This document shows positions 34,420 through 43,379 of a stretch of 64,000 bases of DNA, in pieces. The notes below the pieces were generated by a model. The model did not search any database. It was not told the DNA's origin and saw nothing but the letters and a program-made list of their open reading frames with translations. The translations under genes and the position numbers were made by a program. This DNA comes from Nephrocerus scutellatus (Eukaryota; Arthropoda; Insecta; Diptera; Pipunculidae): contig OX352761.1 in the NCBI GenBank assembly GCA_947095585.1, forward strand, positions 22,163,777 through 22,227,776. The letters are read 5' to 3'. Position 1 is the first letter of the stretch. Every line of letters starts with the position of its first letter.

Positions 34420-34960
34420 GGAATTCAGAATAGGTTAATTTCTCGATTAGCAATATATTCAATCCCATTCAACTTGATGACACATGGAAAACTTCCAAGC
34501 AGCGGAACTTCATCTCCGGATGCGGTGCCTGCTGGTTTTGAGATAATCTGGAGGGTTGGTTTTACAAAACGGCTCCAGTTTCTTTGCGAGTTGATCGTTA
34601 TGGCTGAAGCTGTGTCGAGTTGTAGCTTAACGTTCGCGCCGTTCATCTTTGGTTCGACAAACTTTCGTTGCGCGGCATTGTTGACTTCGCTGACTTGATT
34701 GACTTGAAGGCCTACTCTTGAGCATTTTTGTTGGCTCTCTCGACCTGTTGCTTAATAAAATATGAACACTTTACATTTTTTGCAAGTCTTCTCTTTGTAA
34801 GGACAATTCTGCCAGATGGTGCTTGCTTTTTCTCCTGGACCACGTTGACTTCGAACTGTTCGATGACTTTGGTTTTGTCGCGCTTCAGGCAAACGATTCT
34901 ATGGCCAGATTCCAGAATTTCCTTAGGAACAAGGGTTGTAGTGGCATCTAAGTCTTGCAT
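34420..34960 (-). pseudogene. Ty3/gypsy gag-protease fragment inside repeat D
   Basis: Minus-strand codons give GANVKLQLDTASAITINSQRNW, a retroviral-type aspartic protease start with DTAS replacing DSGA, followed by SGDEVPLLGSFPCVIKLNGIEY. Upstream on the same strand are remains of a gag end. It is not the same family as the element at 1-4535. Confidence 0.55.
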
Positions 34961-35289
34961 ACCGGAATTTTATACGAATCGCTTGAGAAATTTGCTTTTT
35001 TCCAGAATTTCCAGACCATAATGATCATTTTCCAGAATTTCCATAGGAACAAGGGTAATAGTCGCATCATACTCTTGCATACCGATTTTTATACGAATCG
35101 CTTGAGAAATGGCTTTCTTCCAGAAATTCCAGACCATAATGATCACTTTCCAGAATTTCCATGGGAAGAAACTTACAGTCGCATTTTAGTCGTGAATACA
35201 GAATTTCATACAAATCGCTTGAGAAATGGCTTGGTCCACAAAATTCCAGACCTTATTGGCCAGATCCCACAATTTCCATAGGAACAATT

Positions 35290-35291
35290 CT

Positions 35292-35386
<95 letters not shown>
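35290..35386. repeat. (TAA)n microsatellite
   Basis: An uninterrupted run of about 32 TAA triplets sits inside repeat D. Confidence 0.95.
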
Positions 35387-35388
<2 letters not shown>

Positions 35389-35560
35389 TCGCTTGAGAAA
35401 TGGCTAAGTTCTCAAAATATTGACATTTAACAGTGTCTAACTTAACAGTGTATTAACAGTGAGTGCAAACAGTGTATTAACAGTGTCTCAGTTAACATTT
35501 TACTTTTTGAACATGCACCCCCTTGTAGTGAGACTTTGTCACGTAAAAAAAAAATACAAC

Positions 35561-36186
35561 GGGAACTTTAAATTGTTTGCGCTCTTCGATCCGTTTTCAG
35601 GAGTTTTGGTCAACGCTCAGCTTAAAATGTCATAAATTGTGAGCAATCCTTTAACTATCTCGGGGCAACTGTAACAGCCGATAACAGCATGGAACCAGAA
35701 ATACGCGCACGGTGGCCAACAACATTCGGTCTTGTGCTGTGAGACGTTTTTGTTTAGGGAGCTCCGAACTAAATGCATAGTGACGACAATTTAATTTAAT
35801 CAACTGGAATCTGTTGCGAATTTCGAAACTTTTGAATTCCGTCAGAAAATTTTTTTGTTACATACAAACAAAAACCATTTTGGCAATAACTGTTCATTGA
35901 AATACGTTTTTTGCATGAACAAATATTTAAAAGTTATTATGGTTAAAAGTATGTATCACGTTTAAACATCAATACTGGGTGCATCTGTGTTTGTTTATAC
36001 TTACAATAGGTCAATTGCTTTTACGTCCTGTTTTAGTTTTTTTTTTTTTTTTTTAGCTATAGCCATGGAGTAAACACAGATTGACAAACCTTTGTTAAAA
36101 TCCGCAATAAATACTTCGGTAAAATTTTGAGGTGATACTGAGTGTGATCGGCGGCAGTGTTTGAAAATAATCAACCTGTATGTAAG
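35561..36186. other. Upstream region of the serine protease gene
   Basis: AT-rich, with nothing coding. The 5' UTR and promoter of the protease should lie here, but I cannot fix a TATA box or start site with confidence. Confidence 0.5.
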
Positions 36187-36960
36187 ATGTATTTTTCAAA
36201 AATATCCTCGGTGATCATTGGCGTGATAATTTTTCTTGGCGTAACGGCTGAAGCTTTCGAATTCGGCAATCGCATTGTCGGTGGAATGAAGGCCGATATA
36301 TCGCTCCTTCCATACCAAGTTGCCCTATTTGGTAACGGAAAATTTGGATGTGGTGGATCAATAATTACTCCAACGTGTATTTTGACTGCGGCTCATTGTC
36401 TCGACGAATGGAACCCAGCAACTGTGACGGTTCGAGGTGGGATAAGTAAGCTCGATAGTAAGGATGGAATTACTCGCAGAGTGATCCTAGCTTTTATACC
36501 AGACCAATATAGCAAAACTACGAAAGATATGGATGTGGCCATTTTAAAGTTGGACAAAGAAATGTCTGGACCTAATTGGAAGCCAATTGCACTTGATGAC
36601 AAGCCGATATTTGAAGGACTTACTGTAAGAGTTTCGGGTTTGGGCCTTACCGACGAGATCAGCATTGGACCCTCGAACGACCTGCGAATGGTTAATGTGC
36701 AGCTCATTGGAAGACATAGGTGTTACGAATTATATAAACGCAAGGTGAAATTAATGCAGACAACGTTCTGCGCTGTTGGTGGCAGTGGAACTAAATATGC
36801 CTGCTCAGGAGATTCTGGTGGCCCTGTTGTGGTTAAGGGCAGGCAGGTGGGAATCGTTTCCGTGGGCTTAGGATGTGCTCCCGCTGAGTTTCCTGGAATC
36901 TATACGAGCGTCAATATGGTATTTCCATGGATTAATTATACAGTAAAGACCTTCTGCTAG
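36187..36960 (+). CDS. Secreted S1 (chymotrypsin-fold) serine protease, single exon, unusual specificity pocket
   Basis: The start is the ATG at 36,187 (AAG before it). An upstream in-frame GTG at 36,157 would add ten residues and spoil the signal peptide. Predicted 257 aa. A signal peptide of about 23 residues ends near TAEA. The activation site is R29 followed by IVGG (30-33). The catalytic triad is H70 (TAAHC), D116 (DMDVAIL) and S210 (GDSGGP), with D209 for the Ile30 salt bridge. Disulfide pairs are predicted as C55-C71, C179-C195 and C206-C230. Two extra cysteines, C64 and C257 (the last residue), may pair. The residue at the trypsin 189 position is Y204, not Asp, and the usual Trp215 is V226, so trypsin specificity is not expected. 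The pro-region is very short, with no clip domain. The gene is intact, and two AATAAA signals follow the stop. Confidence 0.92.
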   Translation: MYFSKISSVIIGVIIFLGVTAEAFEFGNRIVGGMKADISLLPYQVALFGNGKFGCGGSIITPTCILTAAHCLDEWNPATVTVRGGISKLDSKDGITRRVILAFIPDQYSKTTKDMDVAILKLDKEMSGPNWKPIALDDKPIFEGLTVRVSGLGLTDEISIGPSNDLRMVNVQLIGRHRCYELYKRKVKLMQTTFCAVGGSGTKYACSGDSGGPVVVKGRQVGIVSVGLGCAPAEFPGIYTSVNMVFPWINYTVKTFC

Positions 36961-36968
36961 AAAGCGTA

Positions 36969-36980
36969 AATAAAAATAAA
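36969..36980 (+). promoter_or_regulatory. Polyadenylation signals of the serine protease gene
   Basis: Two AATAAA hexamers abut at 36,969-36,974 and 36,975-36,980, a few bases after the stop codon. Confidence 0.65.
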
Positions 36981-37204
36981 GTGAAATATTTTGTGAAAAT
37001 TACATACGTATATGTTTGTTTATTGGATTTTTTTACACAATGGACACCAAAAAAGTATCATCGTTTATTTATTAATATCAACCAAATTATAGAGTTATAA
37101 GAAGAAGAACTAATTGAATTGGTAAATGAAAGCCAAAAGTGGTTGATAAATCATGTGTTATTTATTATTTACTTTGGGACTGCCTTTAATCACATAACAG
37201 TATA

Positions 37205-39788
37205 AATTAAAGTTCATTAAATAAGACTTCAATGTCGCGTTGGCTTGTGATATGTTGGTGGCTGTTGTTGTCTATGATATCCACTACAAAACTGAGTTAA
37301 TAATGATGTCGTGCCGATCCTCATGCTTTTTAGCGAATCTATGAATTTCATTTTGTACGCATTCCATGCCCAGGTCCCTGTGAAGGTCATCGTTCCGAAT
37401 ATAGAAAGGTGCATTTGCAATATTTCTTAGCACCTTGTTTTGAAATCGTTGAGTTATTTGAATGTTGCTTTTTTTTTGGTGCAACCCAAAAATTGAATAC
37501 CATAAGTCCATATGGGTTTTATATGACTTGCTTGTAAATCAAAATTATATTGTTTGTTGATAGACAAGATTCTCCTAGTATAGTATAGTATAGTTTTCTG
37601 TAGCGAATACCAATCTCGTCTCTTTTTTTCTTGACATGGGCTTTCCATCGAAGTTTCGCATCCAAAGTCATACCAAAATACTTTGCACAATTTGCGTATG
37701 GTATCGCTTGGTTGTTAATATACACTGGTATATGCTCTAGTTTTTTATTTGTGAAATCAACATGTACTGATTTTGATTCATTTAATCGTATTCGCCATTT
37801 TCTTGTCCAATTTAGAATATGCGAGATCGCCTCTTGTAGTTTACTAGTTGAGTCCACATTACTTTCCGCAACTACCATTAAAGCCGTGTCATCAGCAAAT
37901 GTAGCAATTGAATTGTATTCTAGTGTTGGAATATCGTGTGTATACATGAGATACAATATTTGCCCAAGAACACTCCCTTGGGGTACACCCGCTTTGGTTT
38001 CTTTAAGCTCCGAATATGTGTTTTTCTCTTTTATGCGAAAGTATCTGCCCGAAATGTAGGATCTTAGAATTTCAGCCAGTTCGGTGGGTAGTATCTTTTT
38101 TAATTTGTAGGCTGCCAGACTTTATCAAATGCTTGTGCTATATCGAGAAAGACTGTAGAACAAACTTTTTTCTCTTCAAGCGCTTTTTCAACAATGCTTG
38201 TTATTCGGTGTACCTGATCAATGGTTGAGTGTTTCACTCGAAAGCCAAATTGGTGGTCTGGAATAATATGTTTCCGCTCTAAAGTTGGTAGCAGCCTTTT
38301 TAAAAGCAGTCTTTCAAAAAGTTTGGACATTATAGGCAGCAAAGAAATTAGCCTATAGGATGAAGCTTCGTGAGGTGGTTTTCCCGGTTTAGCTACCATG
38401 ATAACTTCAGCTACTTTCCATAAATGTGGAACGTATTTTAATTTAAATGCAGCGTTGATGATGATTCTGGGAGTTGCTTGAGAATTTCACCAGTTATCAA
38501 TTCAAATCCTGGCGCTTTTTTCGCATTTAAAGTTTTTATTTCTTTTCTTACTTCAGATGACGATGTGGTGCGTATTTCTTCATTTTCTTCAGCTAGTTCT
38601 TCGCTTGGCAAATCGTCATGCTCTCCTGGGTTTGGTTGAAAATTTTCTTCCAAATACTCTGCAAATCTTTCAGCTTTTTGCTTGTTACTTTTTGCCAACT
38701 TTCCATCCAGTTGTTTGATGGGAGGAATGTGAATGATTGGTCTCTTTAATTTCTTAGTGGCTTTCCAGAGCGAGTACTCCGTGTTTTTATTGCTGTTAAG
38801 ATTTTGTACAAATGAATTAATTTTAGAATCTTTAAGTTCCTTAATTGTTCGTCTAACTTGCTGTACCAGCTTATTAAACTTATTTTTATCCTGCGGGGCT
38901 CTGCTTTGGTGCCATTTCTTTCTCGCTCTCCGCTTTTCGGCAACTAACTCTCTAATTTCGAGAGGATAGTAGTTACGCTTCAATTGTTTTTTGATGTTAG
39001 GAGTGTTTTCCAAAGCCGAAATTTGGATAACTCTGATAAATTGATCGAGCTCTGAATCTAGTTGCTCTTTAGATCGTATTGGTGTACGTGTTCCTATCCT
39101 CTCTTAAAGACTTGATTTGAAGCTTACCCAGTCCGTGCGTTTACTAGTAAGAGCTGGATTACTTACATTCTGGATAATGCTCTCACTCATAGTCAGTAGG
39201 ATAGGTGAGTGATCCGAGCTTAAATCATGACTTTCTTCAATTTGCAAAGAGTTTCTTGAGATATTTTTAACTATGAAGAAGTCAATGTGTGATGAGTTTT
39301 CTTCCCTTGGTTGTCGTTAACCTTGAACCCCAATATGTGTTTTTCGCGTTAAAGTCTCCACCGATGATGAACTTTTTTCCCAGTTGATCAAGGAGTTCTG
39401 AATATTCATTTTTTTTTATCGAATGTTTAGGAGGGCAGTAAATACTAGCAACAAGTATTGGGTAATTTGTTGTCTCTATAACTACTGCTGTTGATTGTAT
39501 TTTATTTGTTTGAATTTTTGATTCCTCGTAGTGATTTATAGTTTCCTTTACAATGACAGCGCTCCCCGCTCTAGCAGAATTGTCCGGCTGGATGGTATGA
39601 TAGACTTTATATCCTCTGAATTTAATAAACAATTCTTTGGTGAAGTGAGTTTCGGAAACGAGACAAACGTCTATTTTCTTTATATCCAGGACTGCCTGTA
39701 ACTCTTTCTGATGTTGCAACAGTCCATTTGCATTCCATGCCATTATTCTTAGTGATTTAGTCATTAAGTTACTTTGATTTTGGAGCAA
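37205..39788 (-). pseudogene. ORF2 of the Jockey-type element: endonuclease and reverse transcriptase
   Basis: Endonuclease: RIMAWNANGLLQHQKEL, CLVSETHFT, FIIGGDFNAKNTYWGSR and, after a frame break, LSSDHSPILLT. Linker: QVRRTIKELKDSKINSFVQNL. RT: NAKKAPGFELITGEIL, SYRLISLLPIMSKLFERLL, PDHQFGFRVKHSTIDQVHR, FLDIAQAFDKVW (motif A), then ATFADDTALMVVA and CAKYFGMTLDAKLRW. It nicks DNA and copies the element RNA in target-primed fashion in working family members. Here at least four frame breaks inactivate it. Confidence 0.85.
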
Positions 39789-39794
39789 CTCTTT

Positions 39795-41159
39795 TTAAGC
39801 GTCGCTCTCTATTTGTTTCACTCTTGTGTCGAGATTGTAAACAGATTTCTCTATACTAGTAATTTTCACTAGGATGGCCTGTAGGGTTTGTTTCAGATCA
39901 TCTTCTTGTTGCTCTGGGGAACTGGTAGTTATAATCGAAGAGCGAGCAGCCTCGGCATATGTTATGCTACTTTTTTGTTTTTCAATAGTTTGGTCATTTG
40001 TTTTTTCTTCTGTGTTAACATGAAATTTGCTTGTGTGATGCTCTTTTTCATTCGGAAGGGTTTGTCTTTCAACTAACTTGTTAGTGTTGTTAGCCCTTAT
40101 CTTCTGTATTTCCTTAGCTACTGTACATCCTCTATAGCTGTTCGCTGTGTATGCACTTTGGTGGTTCATTAGTTGGTTTTTTACAATCTTTTGTTTGGTG
40201 ATTACCTGTACATTTAACACATCTCGGATCTTTACCGCAATATTTTTGAGTATGTCCATAGGATTGACAATTTTTACATTTTGGAATGAGTTTATTTTTT
40301 TTTTAATGGCTCTATTTGTACCTTACAGTACATAATACTTTTGATTTGATAAATTCTGAATGACAGCATGAACATGTCTAGCGGCTCCTTACTTTTCCAT
40401 TTTAGTTTATTAACTGCATCGGCTACATGGAATCCCTGATTTATAAGGTCATCCTTTATACCTTCCGGTTTGCAAGAATGGTGTAAATTTTTAGCAATAA
40501 CTCTTATAGGTCTTAGTTGTTTATTTTCATAAGAGTGCTCTGGTTAGGGCTTTATAAGCATCGACATCCGTTACGTTCATTTTTAATAGTTTTGTATTAA
40601 AGTGTTTTTCAGCTTCTTTGCAAAATTCATCGTAATCCGGGATGTTATGTACCAATATTGGTGGTGGTGGCGGTAGTTTGTTGGTTTTCTTATGCAATGT
40701 TTTAGAGTCTATGTTCTTAGGTTTATAAGCAGGCAGTGAAGAAACAGGTGCTTCTTTCTGGGTTCGAGAAGTGATTGGAGATATAGTTTCTGGAGAGTTT
40801 CTAGCTTTTCTCTTCTTGCTAGCTCTTTTTTCTTTTTTCCTTGTCCAGTTCAGTTTCTTGGATTAGCTCATCTTCGTCTGTTGAATAAGTATGAGGCTGT
40901 TTAAGTCCACTACCACTTTTATGGGTATTTTCCGCTAACTTTATTTCAGTCTCCTTTAGCTTATTATTTTCAGTTTTTAGATTTAATAATTCTTTTTTTT
41001 TTTTAGCTGTTTGCAGTGCAACTCTAGTTTCTGGATTTTTTTCTGTAAATCAACATTTTCCTTTTCTAATATCAGACTTTTCTGATCTGTTGCATTTGGG
41101 TTGGTTTTAGATTACGTACTTCCTCCTCCTCCTGGCGGAGGTGTTCTATCCATTCCCAT
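39795..41159 (-). pseudogene. ORF1 (gag-like) of the Jockey-type element
   Basis: The start MGMDRTPPPGGGG is followed by an in-frame TAA at codon 16. A coiled-coil-like Lys/Glu-rich segment, a Pro-rich hinge and IRVIAKNLHHSC lie downstream. Then comes a Jockey-type region (MFMLSFRIYQIKSIMYCKVQIEPLKKK) and zinc knuckles (KDPRCVKCTGNHQTKDC). An open C-terminal part of 154 codons ends at 39,795. The protein would bind element RNA. Confidence 0.75.
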
Positions 41160-41264
41160 TTTATATTAAATTTATTTTATATTATTTTTTATTATTTATT
41201 TATTTAGATTTTATTATTTTAGTTGGCAATGCTGGTGAGAGCTTTTAAGACATTGGAGGAAAAT

Positions 41265-41266
<2 letters not shown>

Positions 41267-41345
<79 letters not shown>
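41267..41345. repeat. (CA)n microsatellite, 5' flank of R1-clade copy 1
   Basis: 79 bases of uninterrupted CA lie directly before the first base of the element. Confidence 0.95.
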
Positions 41346-41346
<1 letters not shown>

Positions 41347-42026
41347 GCAAGGGCACTCTGAAGTAGAGTGTTGGGTCTGACAACCCCACGGGCCCTAGTC
41401 CGGGGAGTAAAACCACGTCAACAAACCTTGGTTCACCTGCCCCGGGTGATAGTACCATGTGAGGGGCCCTAGCCAGGGTTACGGCGGAGAAGAAGTCACT
41501 GTCAACCTCTCTTGCATGGAAAAACCTGCTCGCCGAGGCTCTGACGACCGAGTAGGAGCGGTATAACTCCCAACCCGCCCGGAGGAAAAGCCGCGGCCAA
41601 CGAGGGAGCGCGGCATTCAATGAATGTATTAAGACTGAGCCCAGTAAGGTCTTAATTATGGTATACTGGAAGCAATCATTTTGATTTGTCAACTCTTGGG
41701 CTGACGTCTGTGGTATTCTGTTACCTGAGTAGGCAAGAGTGAAATTTTGCTGAAATGGCTTTCAGGCTAATGCTACCGGCGCCCCCGTCCCGTTAAAACC
41801 CTGGCAGGACTCAAAGTACGCTCAATGTTTCGTCGCTATTAAGTTAGTGGTGTAGGTACAGATGAAAAATTCCTGTCTAACACTGATCTGGCTCTGAACA
41901 CAAGACCCCATAAGGGCTCGTGTCAACCCCCGCATGGCCTCACTGCTTGCATAGATAACCATGGGATCCATAGGTGACTACACACCCGAGCATTGATAAC
42001 GGCTTTGAGTGGGGACCCAATTTACA

Positions 42027-43379
42027 ATGAATTCCCAGAATTTAGGAGGAGGAGAAGTAGAAGGAGTTGTAGGAGAGGAGAATGTGAATTCTTTTAAAAG
42101 GAGTTCGAAGATGGCGAGATCACCAGTGGCCCAAACGTCACAAAGGCGCGAATCACCGGAAACAAGAAAGGTGATAAAGGAAGCCAGCCCCGGCAAATCT
42201 GACTTTCATAAACTAGGAGAGCAGATCAAGGGACTGGTAGAAATGTTGGAAGATGGAAAAAGACGTTCCATCCATCAAGCCATGCGGGATGCGATTGATA
42301 GCATTAAAAACCTCTATGAGTTATCGGCTATCTACATTAATAACAAGAAGACTCAGGAGAAGATGGTTAATCACACCTCATCTCAAACCTCTCCATGGCT
42401 CAAAGCTTCAATGGAGCAAAAAAGGAAGCAGCCTATCCACAGCGAAACGCCGAATCCAAAGCGGAGGCAAGAGCAACGCCAGTCCTCACGTAAGCCTATG
42501 GTAACAGTGACGGAAGAAAAAACCCAGGAAAAGGGTATTAAAAATGTTAAAAAAACTGGAGAAGGCGAATGGACAAAAGTCGTCGCAAAAACTAAAAATA
42601 AAGTGAAGTCAGACGCATCTGCCAAGAAGTCCGCCGTAAAACAAAAGCCAATTATAAGAAAGGCAAGACCTGACGCCATAGTCATAGAAGCGAAGGGCGA
42701 AATATCCTATGCGCAGATATTGCGCAACGTGAAGGCTGATCCAAAACTAGAAACAATTGGAAAAGCAGTATCTAGGATCAGAAGGACACAAGGTGACCTC
42801 TTAATTCAATTGAAGGAGACAAGTGACAAGACAGCGGAATTTAAAAGCGTCATAAGTGAGGCGTTAGGCGAACAAGCAAACGTAAGAACCCTCACCCAAC
42901 GCACTAGCATCGAGCTGAAAGACATCGATGAGATCACCACAAAAGAAGACATTTGTGAATCAATCGAAGTCCAAGCCGGAGTCGAAGGAGTCACACCGTC
43001 AGACTTTATATCGCTGAGGAAAGCATATGGTGGAACCCAAACGGCGACTATCAGCCTTCCAAATGCAAAAGCAAAGAAGCTGCTGGAAGTACAGAAGATA
43101 AAAATCGGGTGGGTAGTGTGTCGCATCCGCGAACGGACACTCCTCAAAAAGTGCTTCAAATGCCTGGAATTTGGGCACATTGCCAAGCAGTGTAAAAACG
43201 GAGAAGATCGCTCCAAGCTGTGTAGAAGATGTGGGGATGAGGGCCACATAGCTAAGTCTTGCGCAAAGGAGCCTTCGTGCATGTTCTGTAGAAAGGAACA
43301 CCCAGAAGATGCGAAGCATGTAGCGGGCAGCAGCAAATGCCCAGTCTTTAGGAGAGCTATCGCCAGCAGAAAAGTATGA
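42027..43379 (+). CDS. ORF1 protein (gag-like, three CCHC knuckles) of R1-clade copy 1
   Basis: The first ATG in frame is at 42,027, giving 450 aa; the frame is open back to a GTG at 42,009 but that is not needed. The N-terminal 200 residues are basic and low in complexity. The C-terminus holds C-FK-C-LEFG-H-IAKQ-C, then C-RR-C-GDEG-H-IAKS-C, then a third Cys/His cluster (CMFCRKEHPEDAKH), ending SRKV. This gag-like protein binds element RNA and helps target it to chromatin in the R1 clade. Its TGA stop overlaps the ORF2 ATG (ATGA at 43,376-43,379), which suggests coupled translation of ORF2. Confidence 0.9.
   Translation: MNSQNLGGGEVEGVVGEENVNSFKRSSKMARSPVAQTSQRRESPETRKVIKEASPGKSDFHKLGEQIKGLVEMLEDGKRRSIHQAMRDAIDSIKNLYELSAIYINNKKTQEKMVNHTSSQTSPWLKASMEQKRKQPIHSETPNPKRRQEQRQSSRKPMVTVTEEKTQEKGIKNVKKTGEGEWTKVVAKTKNKVKSDASAKKSAVKQKPIIRKARPDAIVIEAKGEISYAQILRNVKADPKLETIGKAVSRIRRTQGDLLIQLKETSDKTAEFKSVISEALGEQANVRTLTQRTSIELKDIDEITTKEDICESIEVQAGVEGVTPSDFISLRKAYGGTQTATISLPNAKAKKLLEVQKIKIGWVVCRIRERTLLKKCFKCLEFGHIAKQCKNGEDRSKLCRRCGDEGHIAKSCAKEPSCMFCRKEHPEDAKHVAGSSKCPVFRRAIASRKV

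Larger units (their letters stand above)
34220..35560 (+). repeat. Repeat D: dispersed element made of ~118-bp tandem units
   Basis: The word GCTTGAGAAAT occurs at 34,981, 35,100 and 35,217, and again after a (TAA)n array at 35,391. Each unit also has CCAGACC, CCAGAATTTCCAT and GGAACAA. The end (CATGCAC..CTTGTAGTGAGAC.TTGTCACGT) matches the end of a second copy at 54,250-54,760. An outlying unit at about 34,255-34,390 is separated by a gag-protease fragment. The copy therefore seems to be a mobile element with internal repeats, class unknown. Confidence 0.65.
37190..41165 (-). mobile_element. Jockey-type non-LTR retrotransposon, nearly full length, broken
   Basis: Both ORFs are recognisable from the ORF1 start (ATG at 41,159-41,157) to the ORF2 end near 37,205. 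ORF1 has the Jockey-type region before the knuckles and CCHC knuckles. ORF2 has endonuclease, RT and C-terminal domains. Several frameshifts and stops occur. The 3' end lies in AT-rich sequence around 37,100-37,190, with no long A-run. The 5' end borders the (CA)n tract that hosts the R1-clade elements. Confidence 0.8.

Noticed and set aside
34955..35400. CRISPR-like array
   Set aside because: Units of ~118 bp are repeated along their whole length without spacers. It is repeat D.
36157..36186. Ten-residue N-terminal extension of the serine protease
   Set aside because: It begins with GTG, not ATG, and would bury the signal peptide. The ATG at 36,187 is preferred.
41219..41692. Minus frame of 157 codons with a long Cys-Val tract
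   Set aside because: It reads through the (CA)n repeat and the 5' UTR of the R1-clade element on the opposite strand. The same frame recurs at 46,513-47,007.
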